A DNA stretch of 64,000 nucleotides, from NCBI GenBank assembly GCA_026770025.1, contig JAMXDE010000013.1, forward strand, positions 620,001 through 684,000, written 5' to 3'. Under the pieces are notes generated by a model. The model did no database searches and was not told where the DNA came from. It was given only the letters and a program-made list of their open reading frames with translations. The position numbers and the translations under genes are program-made. The stretch is from Craspedostauros australis (lineage: Eukaryota; Bacillariophyta; Bacillariophyceae; Mastogloiales; Achnanthaceae). Of the stretch, positions 53,955 to 63,746 are shown piece by piece. Position 1 is the stretch's first letter; every line of letters starts with the position of its first letter.

Positions 53955-56900
53955 TTAATCCATTGCAGACCGCAGTTGGATGAAGTGATTCTTGTGGTTG
54001 TCGTAGATCTCCTTTTTGGTGTTCTTCGTAAAGCCGTCTGCGATGTTGTCTTCCGATCGCACGAATTTGGTTATGGCTTCTCCATTTTTGACGAGTTCAC
54101 GTATGAAGTGATGTCGGATGTCGATGTGCCTTGTTCTTGCGGATGTCGATGGGTTTGAGGCGATGAAGATCGCTCCGACGTTGTCGACCATAACGTCCGC
54201 GGGTTTGTGCATCTTTAATCCGATGTCTCTCATCAGTTGCGTCACGAAGCGGATTTCTTTCCCTGCTTCTGACAGTGCGACGTATTCTGCTTCTGTCGAG
54301 CTGAGTGTTACGCTGCGTTGTGCCTTTGATCTCCATATGATTGGCACTCCTTGTAGTAGGACGATGTGCCCTCCTACACTGATGCGATTGTCCTTATCAC
54401 CCGCGAATTCGCTGTCGGTGAATATTGCAATCTTCCATGCATCGTTAGTCAGTGGACTTGGTTTCATCTTCAGTCCATACTCTCTTGTGTCCCATACGAA
54501 CTTCATGACTTGTAGCATCTCCTTGTATGCTGAGGCTGTTGGTCCGTCCAATACTTTGGTCAGCTCTCGCACTGCATTGGCGATGTCGGGTCGAGAGTGT
54601 TTCACCAGGTATAGCAGCATGCCTACTCCGCTTCGGTATCGGCTGTGTCGCTGTTTGTCCACCTTGGGTGCATCGCTGTTCCTTTGGATGCCCTGCCCTG
54701 GTGTTCCTGGTGTTCCGTATCGTTGTAGTTTCAGCACATCGCTCCCGAACGTATCGATGATGTTCTTGAGGATGTGTGGTTGGTTCACCCAACAGTTCGT
54801 CTTGTCATGGTTGAATATGATCTTGCAGCTTAGGTAGTCTTCAAGATCTTCCTCCACTTTGACCCCGAACCGTTCCGCTCGGATATCCTTCACGAGCTTC
54901 TCCAGTTCCTGCTTTTCTCCGATGCAGAGACAATCGTCCACATAGGTGCCGATTAAAAGCAGTTGCCCTTCCTGATTCCGAATCAGTAGGCATGGGTCTA
55001 CCTCACTCTGCCTGAACCCCAGTTTGAATAGGATGTCGACGAGCTTCTTATTCCATTGTCTGGCACTCTGCACGAGTCCGTAGATGGTTTTCTTGAGCAG
55101 CAGACATTCGTCGGTTTCGTGCTTCATGCCTTTCGGGCATTGCATGTAGATCTCCTCGTCGAGGTCACCGTGCAGGAATGCTGTCTCGAAGTCGATGATG
55201 ATGCTATCTAGCTTCAATATCATCTTCATGGTGAGCATGATGCGGTAGGTTGCGTCATGTATCACTGGTGCGTGGTGCGCTGAGAAGTCGACTCCTGCGA
55301 TTTGCGAGTATCCGCATGCCACGAGTCTGGCGCGGAATACCCCGTTTCTCTTTTCCTTGAAGACCCATTTGGTCTTCACGCACCGCCGATCTCTCGGCAT
55401 TTGGTCCTTCTTGATCTTTTCCCATACTTTCCTTCTGGCCATATCGTAGAATTCCTTGTTGATGGCTTCTCGCCATTTCTTTCTCTTACTGGGGTCCGCG
55501 TGGTCCCAGCAGTCTTCGAATGTGGTTGGGTCCAATAGCATAGCGATACTCGCTAGCTCCATCCCATCCTCATTTCGTTCGTTGTTCAATGCTTGGTCCG
55601 CAGTGATGATATCGTCGAGTCTCATCATTCCGTGAGGTGTATCTATCATCATACCTGCGATATCTCTGTTGAATGTTGACCCGTCCGCGTGGAAGTCGGG
55701 TCCTCCTGTGTCCGATGGGGATGCGATAGTCTCTTGGGGTGTCTTGTACCCTTCGTCTGTATTTGGTTCTGACTCATCGCTCGATTCGAGGTCTCGCTCC
55801 TCCTCTGGAATGGGTTCTTTGTTATACCCTGCGAGAGCACTCACCATCCTTGGTACGCGTTGCACAGGTTCTGCGATAGGGGTCTGCTCCGGCTCATATT
55901 TGGCCTCTTCATTTGCTCTCCCCTCATCGTCCCTTCCGAATTCGTCGCCGTCATTATCGTTCGACTCATTTTCCCCTTGGGTGGGGAGCAAGTCATCTTG
56001 CCCTCGCGCAGCGTCTTCTGTATCTTCTTTCTCTCCGGCTCTGCTGCTGCGATCTGCGTCGTCGGTCTCCATACCTTTGATGGTCTCCGATCGTCGCTCC
56101 CAAGCTGCTCTCGTGTGTCGAGTCTTCATACCCGATGTAGAGTCGTCATCTTCCAGATCTATCAATATTGATCTGTTGGCATTCTCGATACCTCTGAATT
56201 GCCCATATGACTGATTCATCCATGTCACGTCTCTCGTGATTAGGATCTTAGTTGTTGCGAGGTTCAGCATTCGATACACTCCCTTCGCGTGTGACTGGCC
56301 GTATCCAACGAACATAGCTGGTCTGGATCTGTCATCCAGCTTCGCCTTTATCGTGCGGCCTCCGATGTACACCATGCCTATTTCCCCGAAAACGCGCAAC
56401 CCATCCACGTAAGTTGGGATCCGGTTATTGAACAGCACGCATGCTGGTTCTCTCGTTTTCGTCCCGATGATATTCTCCAATTGGGTAGCGGTTCTGGCCG
56501 CTTCGGCCCATAATTTTCCTCGGACATTTTTCGGTAGGTGCGTGTGATTGAGCATGGCTCGAACTTTCCCGTACAACGTGGCGAATTTTCTTTCCACGCG
56601 ACCGTTCTGCTGCGGCGTAGATGCCGCAGTGTACTCGAACGTTGGGGCGAACCCTGCGACGAGTAGTTGCTTCTCCGCAGAATAATTTTCTCCTGCGTTG
56701 TCACATCTGATAATTTTCACTCGTGTTTGCTGATTGGCGTGGAGCCATTTAAGCAACAGAACCATTATTGTTCCAACCTCACTCTTCTCCTTCAGAAAAT
56801 AGCTCCAGCAGTAGTCACTGTAATCATCGAGGACTAGGAGCCAATACTTCCCTTGTCCGTAGCTGTGCGTCTGGACACTTGATGTGTCAATGAACAGTCG

Positions 56901-59900
56901 ATCACCAACCCCCTTCGCTCGTGATTGGAGTTTCTTTGTCATGGCCTTCTGCCTTTGTTTGCCAATGGCACAGTCCACACATGCATGCAATTTGCCTGTG
57001 ACATTCCAACCGTATCGTCCTGCTGTGCGAGAGATCGTGTAAGTGTCAACATGGCCTAACATTTTATGGATTTGGTTGACGTCCACCGCGGTCTGGGTGG
57101 ACACGCCAACATTGGCTTGATCGTGAGGGTGAGGGGCGGTGATCATGTTGACGCCGCTCACGAACCCGCTATGGGTTGCCATGAGTCTGTCGAACGTGAT
57201 GCGTTGCCTGCGCTTCTCCAAGCTCATCACGACACCTTGGTTGCTGATGTCGAAGCCGTGCTCGAGAGCTTTGTTGATGCTCAAGAGGTTCACCCACAGG
57301 TTGGGCACGAACTTCACTTGCTTGAGCACGATGGTAGCTTGGTTCCCGTTCTTCTGCATCACAACCATGCGTTTATCGCCAACCTTTGTTGCCTTGAGGT
57401 ATCGGCCGCTGCCGATCTTGATGGAGTGGTTGGCCACTCGCACGTTAATCATTCCCTCTTCGCTATTGGTGAGGTGGCATGAGGCACCGGAATCACCCAG
57501 CCACGTGTTTGCTTCGTGGTGGTCGGGGGCGATGGTGTGGCGGAGTGCGCTTGCATCGTCGAGGTCACCGATCACCATGGCCATGTCTGGTTGAGCGTCT
57601 TGGTGGTCACCGATCACCATGGCCATGTCTGGTTGAGCTTCGGCGGCTCGGTAGATGGGGAGCTGGTTGAACTCCTCTGGGTCTCGGACTCCTTGGTCAC
57701 CTGGATGATGCATCCACATCAGCATCTCTGCGGCATGCTGAACCAGGCTGTCGATGAGCCCTCTGTGGATGGGAGGCAGGTTGAGTTCTTCAAGCCTTGC
57801 GTTAATGTGTTGCACGGCTTGCACCAGTTGCATTGGCGTGTACACGTCGATGCGGTGCATCATGTAGTAGAGCGTGCGAGGGTTCAGGCTTTCTCCTCCT
57901 CCTTCGATGTACGCGTGCGCCGCGTTGCAGCACAGTAGGGCAAGCTCAGAGCGCACTTCATCAGCAACCATCATGTTGCTGAGAGAGTATCTCATTGCGA
58001 CATGCAGAGGTCCTGCAGTCCAGAGCTTCTGGCGGCGCGTCATGATGTCTTGGATCGTTGTTGGCGCCGCCCTTGCAGGGGGGTTTGCCAGTTGGATGAG
58101 GAACGGCGAGTTACGGCAGGTCTTGCACATGGCGTAGAGTGGGCCGCGCTGAAAGCACAGCGGGCACCATCCTGCGGTGCTCCCTCCGTTGCGGGACGAC
58201 TCTTCGATCATTCGATCAACCAGAGTCCTTGGTTCGGTTCGAGAGTAGATGGTGGAGGTGACGCGATGGTCGACTCCAGGCATCGCTACTTCGTTCTCCA
58301 TGATGTCTCCGACGTTGAGGGGTTCATCCTCGTAGACGATCCCGTCGAAGAGATTGTCTTCGTCGGTGTAATCGTCTTCATCGCTTGATGGGAAGTGCTC
58401 GCGGTTGATGGTCTCAACTGCAGCAACTGGGGGTCCGTAGTATCCGTACACACTTGGGGTGTGGGCCTCTCGTTCCTCTTCAGAGTACTCGTCCTCTTCT
58501 TTGAGGTCGAGTCCATTCATGTCCTCGTCGGTGGTTGCGAGGGCCATGTCGTTGATGAACGACTCGTAGTGCGCCATGTCGGTGGTGTTGATTGTTTGGT
58601 TTTTCTTGATGTTCGTGATTTCGTCGATTGTCACGATTCTTGGGTTGGTCACATTTTTTACCTCAACGGGGTCGATTTCGAGCTCGTCGGTGGGGAAACA
58701 CACCAATTCTTCGTTGTTGACCGACTTGTCTTCGTCAGGTAACCACATTGATTCATCGGTCATCACGAGATCAATTTCGTCTTCTTCGTCGTTAGCGGGC
58801 ATCCACATGGATTCATCTACCACGACGAACGCAGCGTTGTCTGCCGCAGTGTCTTCGGGTAGCCACATCGGTTCCTCGACCATCACGAGGGCGACGTCAT
58901 CTGTTCCTTCCATACCGTTGGTGGCCACGTTGGCGGCATCGGCTGCTCTCATCGCTGCCTTCAACTTGAAGCACTCGAGGATCTTGTGTCCCTTCTTACC
59001 GCAGTACTTGCAGTTTCTGTTGAACTTAGTCTTGTCCTCAGTATCACTTCTCTTGTTCTTCTTCGGGGGCTTGCCACCTTTGTTCTTAGGCGCAGACCGG
59101 CAGTCTGCCTTCTTGTGCCCGTAGGCTCCACAGTTGCGGCAGTGGCCCTTGAAGCCACCAGTGGTGGCGAGTGCCATTTCTTCCTTGCTATTGTTCTCGC
59201 GCTTACTACCTCCTTGCTTGATGTGACGTGCGTCGTAGGTTGCACTCACTGCTTCGCGGATGTCTTCGATAGTCATCTGCTTTTCGACGTTCTCGAACTT
59301 GAGCTCGATGAGCTTCACATCCATTTCATAGTCCCTCCCGAGAGCGTTGAGCACGAGCATGTGGTATTGCTCCATGTCCATGTTAACTCCCGCGTGCTTG
59401 AGGCGGTTACGGATCACCTCCATTTCGGTGAGGAAGGTATCCGGAGGTTCGCCTTTCTTCATTCGCATCCCGTTGAGTTGAGCCAACAACTTTGCCTTCA
59501 TTGGCGCAGTGCGTTGCTCGTAGATGCGCTCGAGAGCCTTCCATGCCTTACGAGGGTCTCCTCCCTCGTAGATGTTGCTCTCGCATCCCAACACAGCCAT
59601 GAAGGCGACATCGCCTTCGGTAGTTTCATGGTTGATTGCCATGGTCAGTTCTTCAAACGCGTACTTGGCCAGAGCCATCTTGTACTCCGCCTTCTCCTTG
59701 AGAGACATGGCAGATAACTTCGAGGCCTTAAGCTTCTTCTCTTCGCTTCCCGCGATGGAGGCGAGAGGAGAGGGGTCAAAAGCCTCGGTCTTCACAATCA
59801 CTTCACCCAAGTCCTTGAGATACAAGTCTCCGTAACCCTTGCGGTTGGCACGGGCGAGGAACTTCGCACTCCAAGCTTTCCAGGAGGATCGCTTGCCGTC

Positions 59901-59945
59901 GAACATGATCATGTAACGATCGGTCTTACCGAGGAAGGACGTCAT
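53955..59945 (-). CDS. Copia gag-pol polyprotein, 1996 aa, appears whole
   Basis: One open frame encodes all Copia parts in order. The gag part has two CCHC knuckles (C-R-N-C-G-A-Y-G-H near 59.13 kb and C-K-Y-C-G-K-K-G-H near 59.00 kb). A long acidic linker follows. The protease site W-L-G-D-S-G-A-S lies near 57.49 kb. Integrase has its H-H-C-C part near 57.05-56.97 kb and its catalytic core between 56.9 and 56.6 kb. Reverse transcriptase includes Y-V-D-D near 54.94 kb, and RNase H covers about 54.4-54.1 kb. A 42-bp in-frame tandem duplication lies just before the protease at about 57.57-57.65 kb. The integrase-before-RT order defines Copia (Ty1), and gag and pol share one frame as in many Copia elements. 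Confidence 0.9.
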   Translation of the reverse strand: MTSFLGKTDRYMIMFDGKRSSWKAWSAKFLARANRKGYGDLYLKDLGEVIVKTEAFDPSPLASIAGSEEKKLKASKLSAMSLKEKAEYKMALAKYAFEELTMAINHETTEGDVAFMAVLGCESNIYEGGDPRKAWKALERIYEQRTAPMKAKLLAQLNGMRMKKGEPPDTFLTEMEVIRNRLKHAGVNMDMEQYHMLVLNALGRDYEMDVKLIELKFENVEKQMTIEDIREAVSATYDARHIKQGGSKRENNSKEEMALATTGGFKGHCRNCGAYGHKKADCRSAPKNKGGKPPKKNKRSDTEDKTKFNRNCKYCGKKGHKILECFKLKAAMRAADAANVATNGMEGTDDVALVMVEEPMWLPEDTAADNAAFVVVDESMWMPANDEEDEIDLVMTDESMWLPDEDKSVNNEELVCFPTDELEIDPVEVKNVTNPRIVTIDEITNIKKNQTINTTDMAHYESFINDMALATTDEDMNGLDLKEEDEYSEEEREAHTPSVYGYYGPPVAAVETINREHFPSSDEDDYTDEDNLFDGIVYEDEPLNVGDIMENEVAMPGVDHRVTSTIYSRTEPRTLVDRMIEESSRNGGSTAGWCPLCFQRGPLYAMCKTCRNSPFLIQLANPPARAAPTTIQDIMTRRQKLWTAGPLHVAMRYSLSNMMVADEVRSELALLCCNAAHAYIEGGGESLNPRTLYYMMHRIDVYTPMQLVQAVQHINARLEELNLPPIHRGLIDSLVQHAAEMLMWMHHPGDQGVRDPEEFNQLPIYRAAEAQPDMAMVIGDHQDAQPDMAMVIGDLDDASALRHTIAPDHHEANTWLGDSGASCHLTNSEEGMINVRVANHSIKIGSGRYLKATKVGDKRMVVMQKNGNQATIVLKQVKFVPNLWVNLLSINKALEHGFDISNQGVVMSLEKRRQRITFDRLMATHSGFVSGVNMITAPHPHDQANVGVSTQTAVDVNQIHKMLGHVDTYTISRTAGRYGWNVTGKLHACVDCAIGKQRQKAMTKKLQSRAKGVGDRLFIDTSSVQTHSYGQGKYWLLVLDDYSDYCWSYFLKEKSEVGTIMVLLLKWLHANQQTRVKIIRCDNAGENYSAEKQLLVAGFAPTFEYTAASTPQQNGRVERKFATLYGKVRAMLNHTHLPKNVRGKLWAEAARTATQLENIIGTKTREPACVLFNNRIPTYVDGLRVFGEIGMVYIGGRTIKAKLDDRSRPAMFVGYGQSHAKGVYRMLNLATTKILITRDVTWMNQSYGQFRGIENANRSILIDLEDDDSTSGMKTRHTRAAWERRSETIKGMETDDADRSSRAGEKEDTEDAARGQDDLLPTQGENESNDNDGDEFGRDDEGRANEEAKYEPEQTPIAEPVQRVPRMVSALAGYNKEPIPEEERDLESSDESEPNTDEGYKTPQETIASPSDTGGPDFHADGSTFNRDIAGMMIDTPHGMMRLDDIITADQALNNERNEDGMELASIAMLLDPTTFEDCWDHADPSKRKKWREAINKEFYDMARRKVWEKIKKDQMPRDRRCVKTKWVFKEKRNGVFRARLVACGYSQIAGVDFSAHHAPVIHDATYRIMLTMKMILKLDSIIIDFETAFLHGDLDEEIYMQCPKGMKHETDECLLLKKTIYGLVQSARQWNKKLVDILFKLGFRQSEVDPCLLIRNQEGQLLLIGTYVDDCLCIGEKQELEKLVKDIRAERFGVKVEEDLEDYLSCKIIFNHDKTNCWVNQPHILKNIIDTFGSDVLKLQRYGTPGTPGQGIQRNSDAPKVDKQRHSRYRSGVGMLLYLVKHSRPDIANAVRELTKVLDGPTASAYKEMLQVMKFVWDTREYGLKMKPSPLTNDAWKIAIFTDSEFAGDKDNRISVGGHIVLLQGVPIIWRSKAQRSVTLSSTEAEYVALSEAGKEIRFVTQLMRDIGLKMHKPADVMVDNVGAIFIASNPSTSARTRHIDIRHHFIRELVKNGEAITKFVRSEDNIADGFTKNTKKEIYDNHKNHFIQLRSAMD

Positions 59946-60024
59946 GGTGATGATGGTGAGAGTCGTTTGTTGCTGTGTTGGTGATGATGGAAACGTAGGA
60001 TTTCAATCGTAACGTTTCGAAACG

Positions 60025-60706
60025 TGTTGGAAATCCGGGGTTAGTGTTAGTAAGACCTAATGCGTTGTTAGACCGTACTATTCAGAACTGTGAGCTCATT
60101 CTCTTCAGCTCCTTTGCCTTTCGTTTCTCACATAGCATCTCCTGCAGCAGCATCGTGTTATACTGTTGCATTCATGCATCTCATCATCATGAATCATCGC
60201 TTGCATACATGAGATCGCATCCGCAGGCATCCTTTGTCATGCACATCGTCGTGCATATCCGTAGGCATTCTTTCCATGCACCTTGTCGTGCATATCCTTA
60301 TTCTACATTCCCTGCGGTACGATTCCACAGTCTTGCGTTTCGCTCTTGATCTCTTGACACCGAACTTTACGATTGGTGTCATGATTGGTGTCATGGATGA
60401 TGCCCTTTCTGAGTTGTTCTAGTCCGTGGGTGACACGTGCCATGATCTCCAGATGGGGTGATCATCAATGTGTCGATCATCATCTTCCTTCACATGATTT
60501 AGATATCGTGGCCTTTTCTTGATTCATAGAGGACAGGCTTGTTTGCTTGGTAAGACTGAGGTCATTCCCGTGTGATTCGTGTCGTGGGTGGAATGGATAA
60601 TATTCAATGGTGTGACGAATAATATCCAAAGGTGTGACAAATAATGTTGGGAGTTGCGGCAATCATGGGTATCTTTCCGACAGAGTCGTACCCTCGATTC
60701 CTGACA
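60025..60706 (-). repeat. 5' LTR of the second Copia element
   Basis: This 682-bp LTR starts TGTTGGAAATCCGGGG and ends GATTCCTGACA on the plus strand. Its inner end lies 79 bp from the polyprotein start. Its outer end interrupts the ORF at 60707-61492. Confidence 0.85.
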
Positions 60707-61492
60707 GTTGGATTCCCTCGCCATTGGCAGGCGGATGTCGAAAAAGGTCTTGTGGAATTCGCTTAGGACGTCATTCACACTGAGGAGCTGTGCTGGCTTA
60801 GGCGCTTTCCTTGGAAATGCCACGACCTTGCGTCTTGGTTTGCGTTGCTTCTTCTTTTTCTTCGGGTTAGGGGATGTTGTCGTCTCTTCCTCTCCGTCGA
60901 ACTCGATGCCCTTGGAACGCATGAACACAATCCGAGCCGCCACCCATGCTGCCGTCTCGTGCGTAGACTTGATGCTACCGGCTTCCCACAGTCTGGGGAA
61001 GATGTTGGGGGTTGCCACCAGTCGCACCATGAGTTCCACGATGTTGATGTTGTTATCTGGGTGAAGCTTATTGTCGTAAGCGTCTTGGAATGCGTCGATC
61101 CACTCTTCGAGAGTCACGCCTCGGTTGATGTCTTGTGCTCCTTCCTTGAGGTGGGCAATGGTTTCATCGAGTGCCCCGTCTTCGCCGGTGGCCGCAGTGA
61201 AGGGTTCGGCGTCGCGCGTCAAAAGATTTCTTTCGAGGAGAATGTCTCCCCACGATTTCTCATGGTCATGGCTCCAAATCCAACGGATGTCACACGACCT
61301 GGTGTTGTTTTTTGCTCCCTTTTTTCCGCTCACTTCTCTGGCCTGTTTCCGGCCTCCTCCTCCATGCCCCGCTGCGGCCTTGGTACCATTGTGACGGCCT
61401 CCTCGTCCTGATCGTCCCTGTGCCCTCTGCTGACCTCGGGGGTGCTTGGGGCTGGCTCCGCTGGAGCTGTTTGTTGCGTCGGTGCGCACCAT
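60707..61492 (-). CDS. Basic protein of unknown function, C-terminus cut by the LTR
   Basis: This minus-strand frame starts at an ATG at 61492 and runs 262 codons to the LTR edge at 60706, where the reading frame passes into LTR sequence. Residues 1-60 are Gly/Arg/Ser/Lys-rich and suggest nucleic-acid binding. The middle (about 80-190) is acidic and helical, with G-V-T-L-E-E-W-I-D-A-F-Q and W-E-A-G-S-I-K-S. A Lys/Arg run follows near 205-225 (K-K-K-K-K-Q-R-K-P-R-R-K). I do not recognise the family. The remaining C-terminus was not found on the other side of the Copia element. Its 5' end lies about 100 bp from the inverted-duplication breakpoint at 61594, so the promoter may also be displaced. 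It may be a gene fragment. Confidence 0.45.
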
Positions 61493-61593
61493 GGTCGATG
61501 TTTTGTCTGCGGTAGTAATTGTACACGTTCTACGTAAATTTTTTAGTACCGGTCCTACGTACGTCTTCTCGGTGGAAGGGTCACACGGACTAT

Positions 61594-62124
61594 AAGGACT
61601 ATGGATTGAAGATCCATCCAGCACGTCCAGACGACGACGGCTGGGACATGGAGCTCTTCTGCGATAGCGAATATGCAGGAGACAAGAACACGAGAATCAG
61701 TGTAGGAGGGTTCATCCTATACCTGTGCAAGGTACCAATCCTTTGGCGATCCAAAGCACAGAAGGCTGTCACACTCAGCTCATCCGAAGCAGAATACGTT
61801 GCCCTTTCCGAAGCGGCAAAGGAAATCTTCTTCGTCGTGCAGCTACTCGAAAGTGTGGGCGTCCCAGTGAAGACACCGATCAAGGTCTGTGTGGACAACA
61901 TCGGAGCAATCTTCATCGCCAAGAACCCATCAACATCCCAACGATCGCGGCACATCGACGTGCGCCATCACTACGTGAGGAACATGGTAATCAACAAAAC
62001 CATCGAAATCATTTTCGTCAAATCCGAGCAGAACACAAGCGACGGATTCACCACGAACATCAAGGCCGACTTACAACGTGAACATGAGAAGTCGTACCTT
62101 GACACATCGAGAACATTCGAATGA
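61594..62124 (+). pseudogene. RNase H end of the broken Copia family, 5'-truncated copy
   Basis: The fragment encodes the last 175 or so residues of the Copia polyprotein, including D-S-E-Y-A-G-D and S-S-E-A-E-Y-V-A-L-S-E. It is followed by a purine tract and an LTR. It is a by-product of the inverted duplication and not an independent insertion, because the host flank came with it. Confidence 0.9.
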
Positions 62125-62144
62125 CTGAATGCACACAGGAAGGG

Positions 62145-62947
62145 TGTCGAGATGTATATGTGAGTATATGTCGAGATGTACGTGTATATGTGCATCGTTC
62201 ACCCGTTATTCTCTCATACGTACTTGGACGGTATAACTATACTCGTGTCGATAGTATGCTGTGATTCGTCAGAATTACAGCGGAAATGGAACACACGAAA
62301 AGGAGCAAGATTTCTGGAAGAAATTTGGAATTGACGATTTCTGAGAGAATTAGAAACATCGTCCGTTCATCCATCAATGGAGACGTATGGTACCAAGCGA
62401 ATCTTGAGGTACTTCCCAACTAAACCTCAGATGACGATAACATCTGACAGACCACTGCATCACCAATGGAACGTGACATCTGGAGAGCAGAAGGACGCCT
62501 ACTGACGTCGACAGGATGTCATTGTGTCACCACGTCGACATCTGTCTCCAAGTCAGAAGCAGAAGGTGAAGATCCGATGACCGAAGGGCATCAAGATCAT
62601 GGATACGAGAGGTGAAGTTCAAATGGTAAGTACTCATGGAGTAGGAGCCAGTACTGAATGAACGGAGTGTCGAATGCGGAGTACGCATCGAACACGGAGT
62701 ATCGTGTAGCGCGAGCACACGATGTTGAGAGAGAGAGAGAATACGAAGAGTGGCAAGAGAGCATCTCGCGTACGGACTCATAGTCGGAGACCAAATCTAC
62801 AAAACAGATTGAAGCACCAAGAGCATCGGGCAAGAGAATGGACACCGAGAGGATTGGAGTCTCAACGTAATGAAATAGCAAGCAGAACGACTATGAACAA
62901 CACTGTCTTCCACGATTGTAGGCTTCCAATCATGGAACTTGCCAACA
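62145..62947 (+). repeat. Copia LTR within the right inverted arm
   Basis: This is the inverted, roughly 99% identical copy of the LTR at 38401-39203. Some of its variants match the LTR at 45490-46288 instead. Confidence 0.9.
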
Positions 62948-63435
62948 CATCACATCACTGGTAATTGCAACCATGTTTGTCATGTCCGCATTGCTGTTCT
63001 TGGATGGTCTTGGGTTGGTTGCTCTGATTCATATTCCGTTGCTCTTTCTGATTGTTTCTATCTTTTGGGTGACTCCCAAGTGTCCTTGTCCATCAGAGCG
63101 CACAGAGCACGCCCAATGTGGTGTATGCTGTTCTCCTGGAGAGGGTTCAGTTGCACCCATACTCCTGATCGTGTTCAGGTTCATCCCCAGTGGTGGGATT
63201 CCTGATTCACACTTGTGTTTTCATGTCTATTTGGAACAGGCCACATTGCTCAACATGACTGGTTGTCTTGCAAAGTGGGACATGCTACAAGGCAGCCCAA
63301 GTGTGATCTACACAAGTTGACTTGTTGAGCCTGAATGATATCATTGAAAGGTGTGGTAAAGTTTGATATAATGACACATCTGCATCATTGATTCCTGACA
63401 TGCGTGGTCCCGTCATCACACATCGAAGCCGTTGT

Positions 63436-63585
63436 ATTGTGTTGGACAAGCGATGATGTTTTTGGCGAAAATCCTGATTCCGCCGCGACTGAAGAAGATG
63501 GCGCCAAACAAAACAGAACGAAAAGATCGTGAAATCGACGAATCCACAAATCCAAACAAAGAGCGAACACAACAAACGAGAGCAA
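63436..63585 (+). repeat. Dispersed repeat of about 150 bp, copy 3
   Basis: It is the mirror of copy 2 within the inverted duplication and a diverged relative of copy 1 at 11488-11640. It lies about 160 bp upstream of the second SPO11 start. Confidence 0.7.
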
Positions 63586-63746
63586 CCAAGAAAGCACGCA
63601 TGTGTTGTGGTTTGCACACACAGCGACCACAATAGATGCACCAGCACAACCGACTGACTTCACTCCACCATCGCAAGAGTGCATCGATCTATCATTCCAT
63701 TGACCGATCCATCCTTCGATCCAACCCCACTGCACATCTGACAATC

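Larger units (their letters stand above)
51804..60706 (-). mobile_element. Copia-type LTR retroelement with uninterrupted polyprotein and a nested solo LTR
   Basis: This minus-strand element has its 5' LTR at 60025-60706, polyprotein at 59945-53955, a purine tract (GGAAGGG) next to 53880, and a 3' LTR-like region from 53880 down to 51804. The outer ends agree: both LTR regions begin TGTTGGAAATCC and end in TCCTRACA, with about 200 bp of similarity on the inner side. Their middles differ in sequence and length, and no target duplication is seen. The coding part looks whole, while the LTR pair looks mismatched. A separate solo LTR of the other Copia family sits inside the 3' region. Confidence 0.75.
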
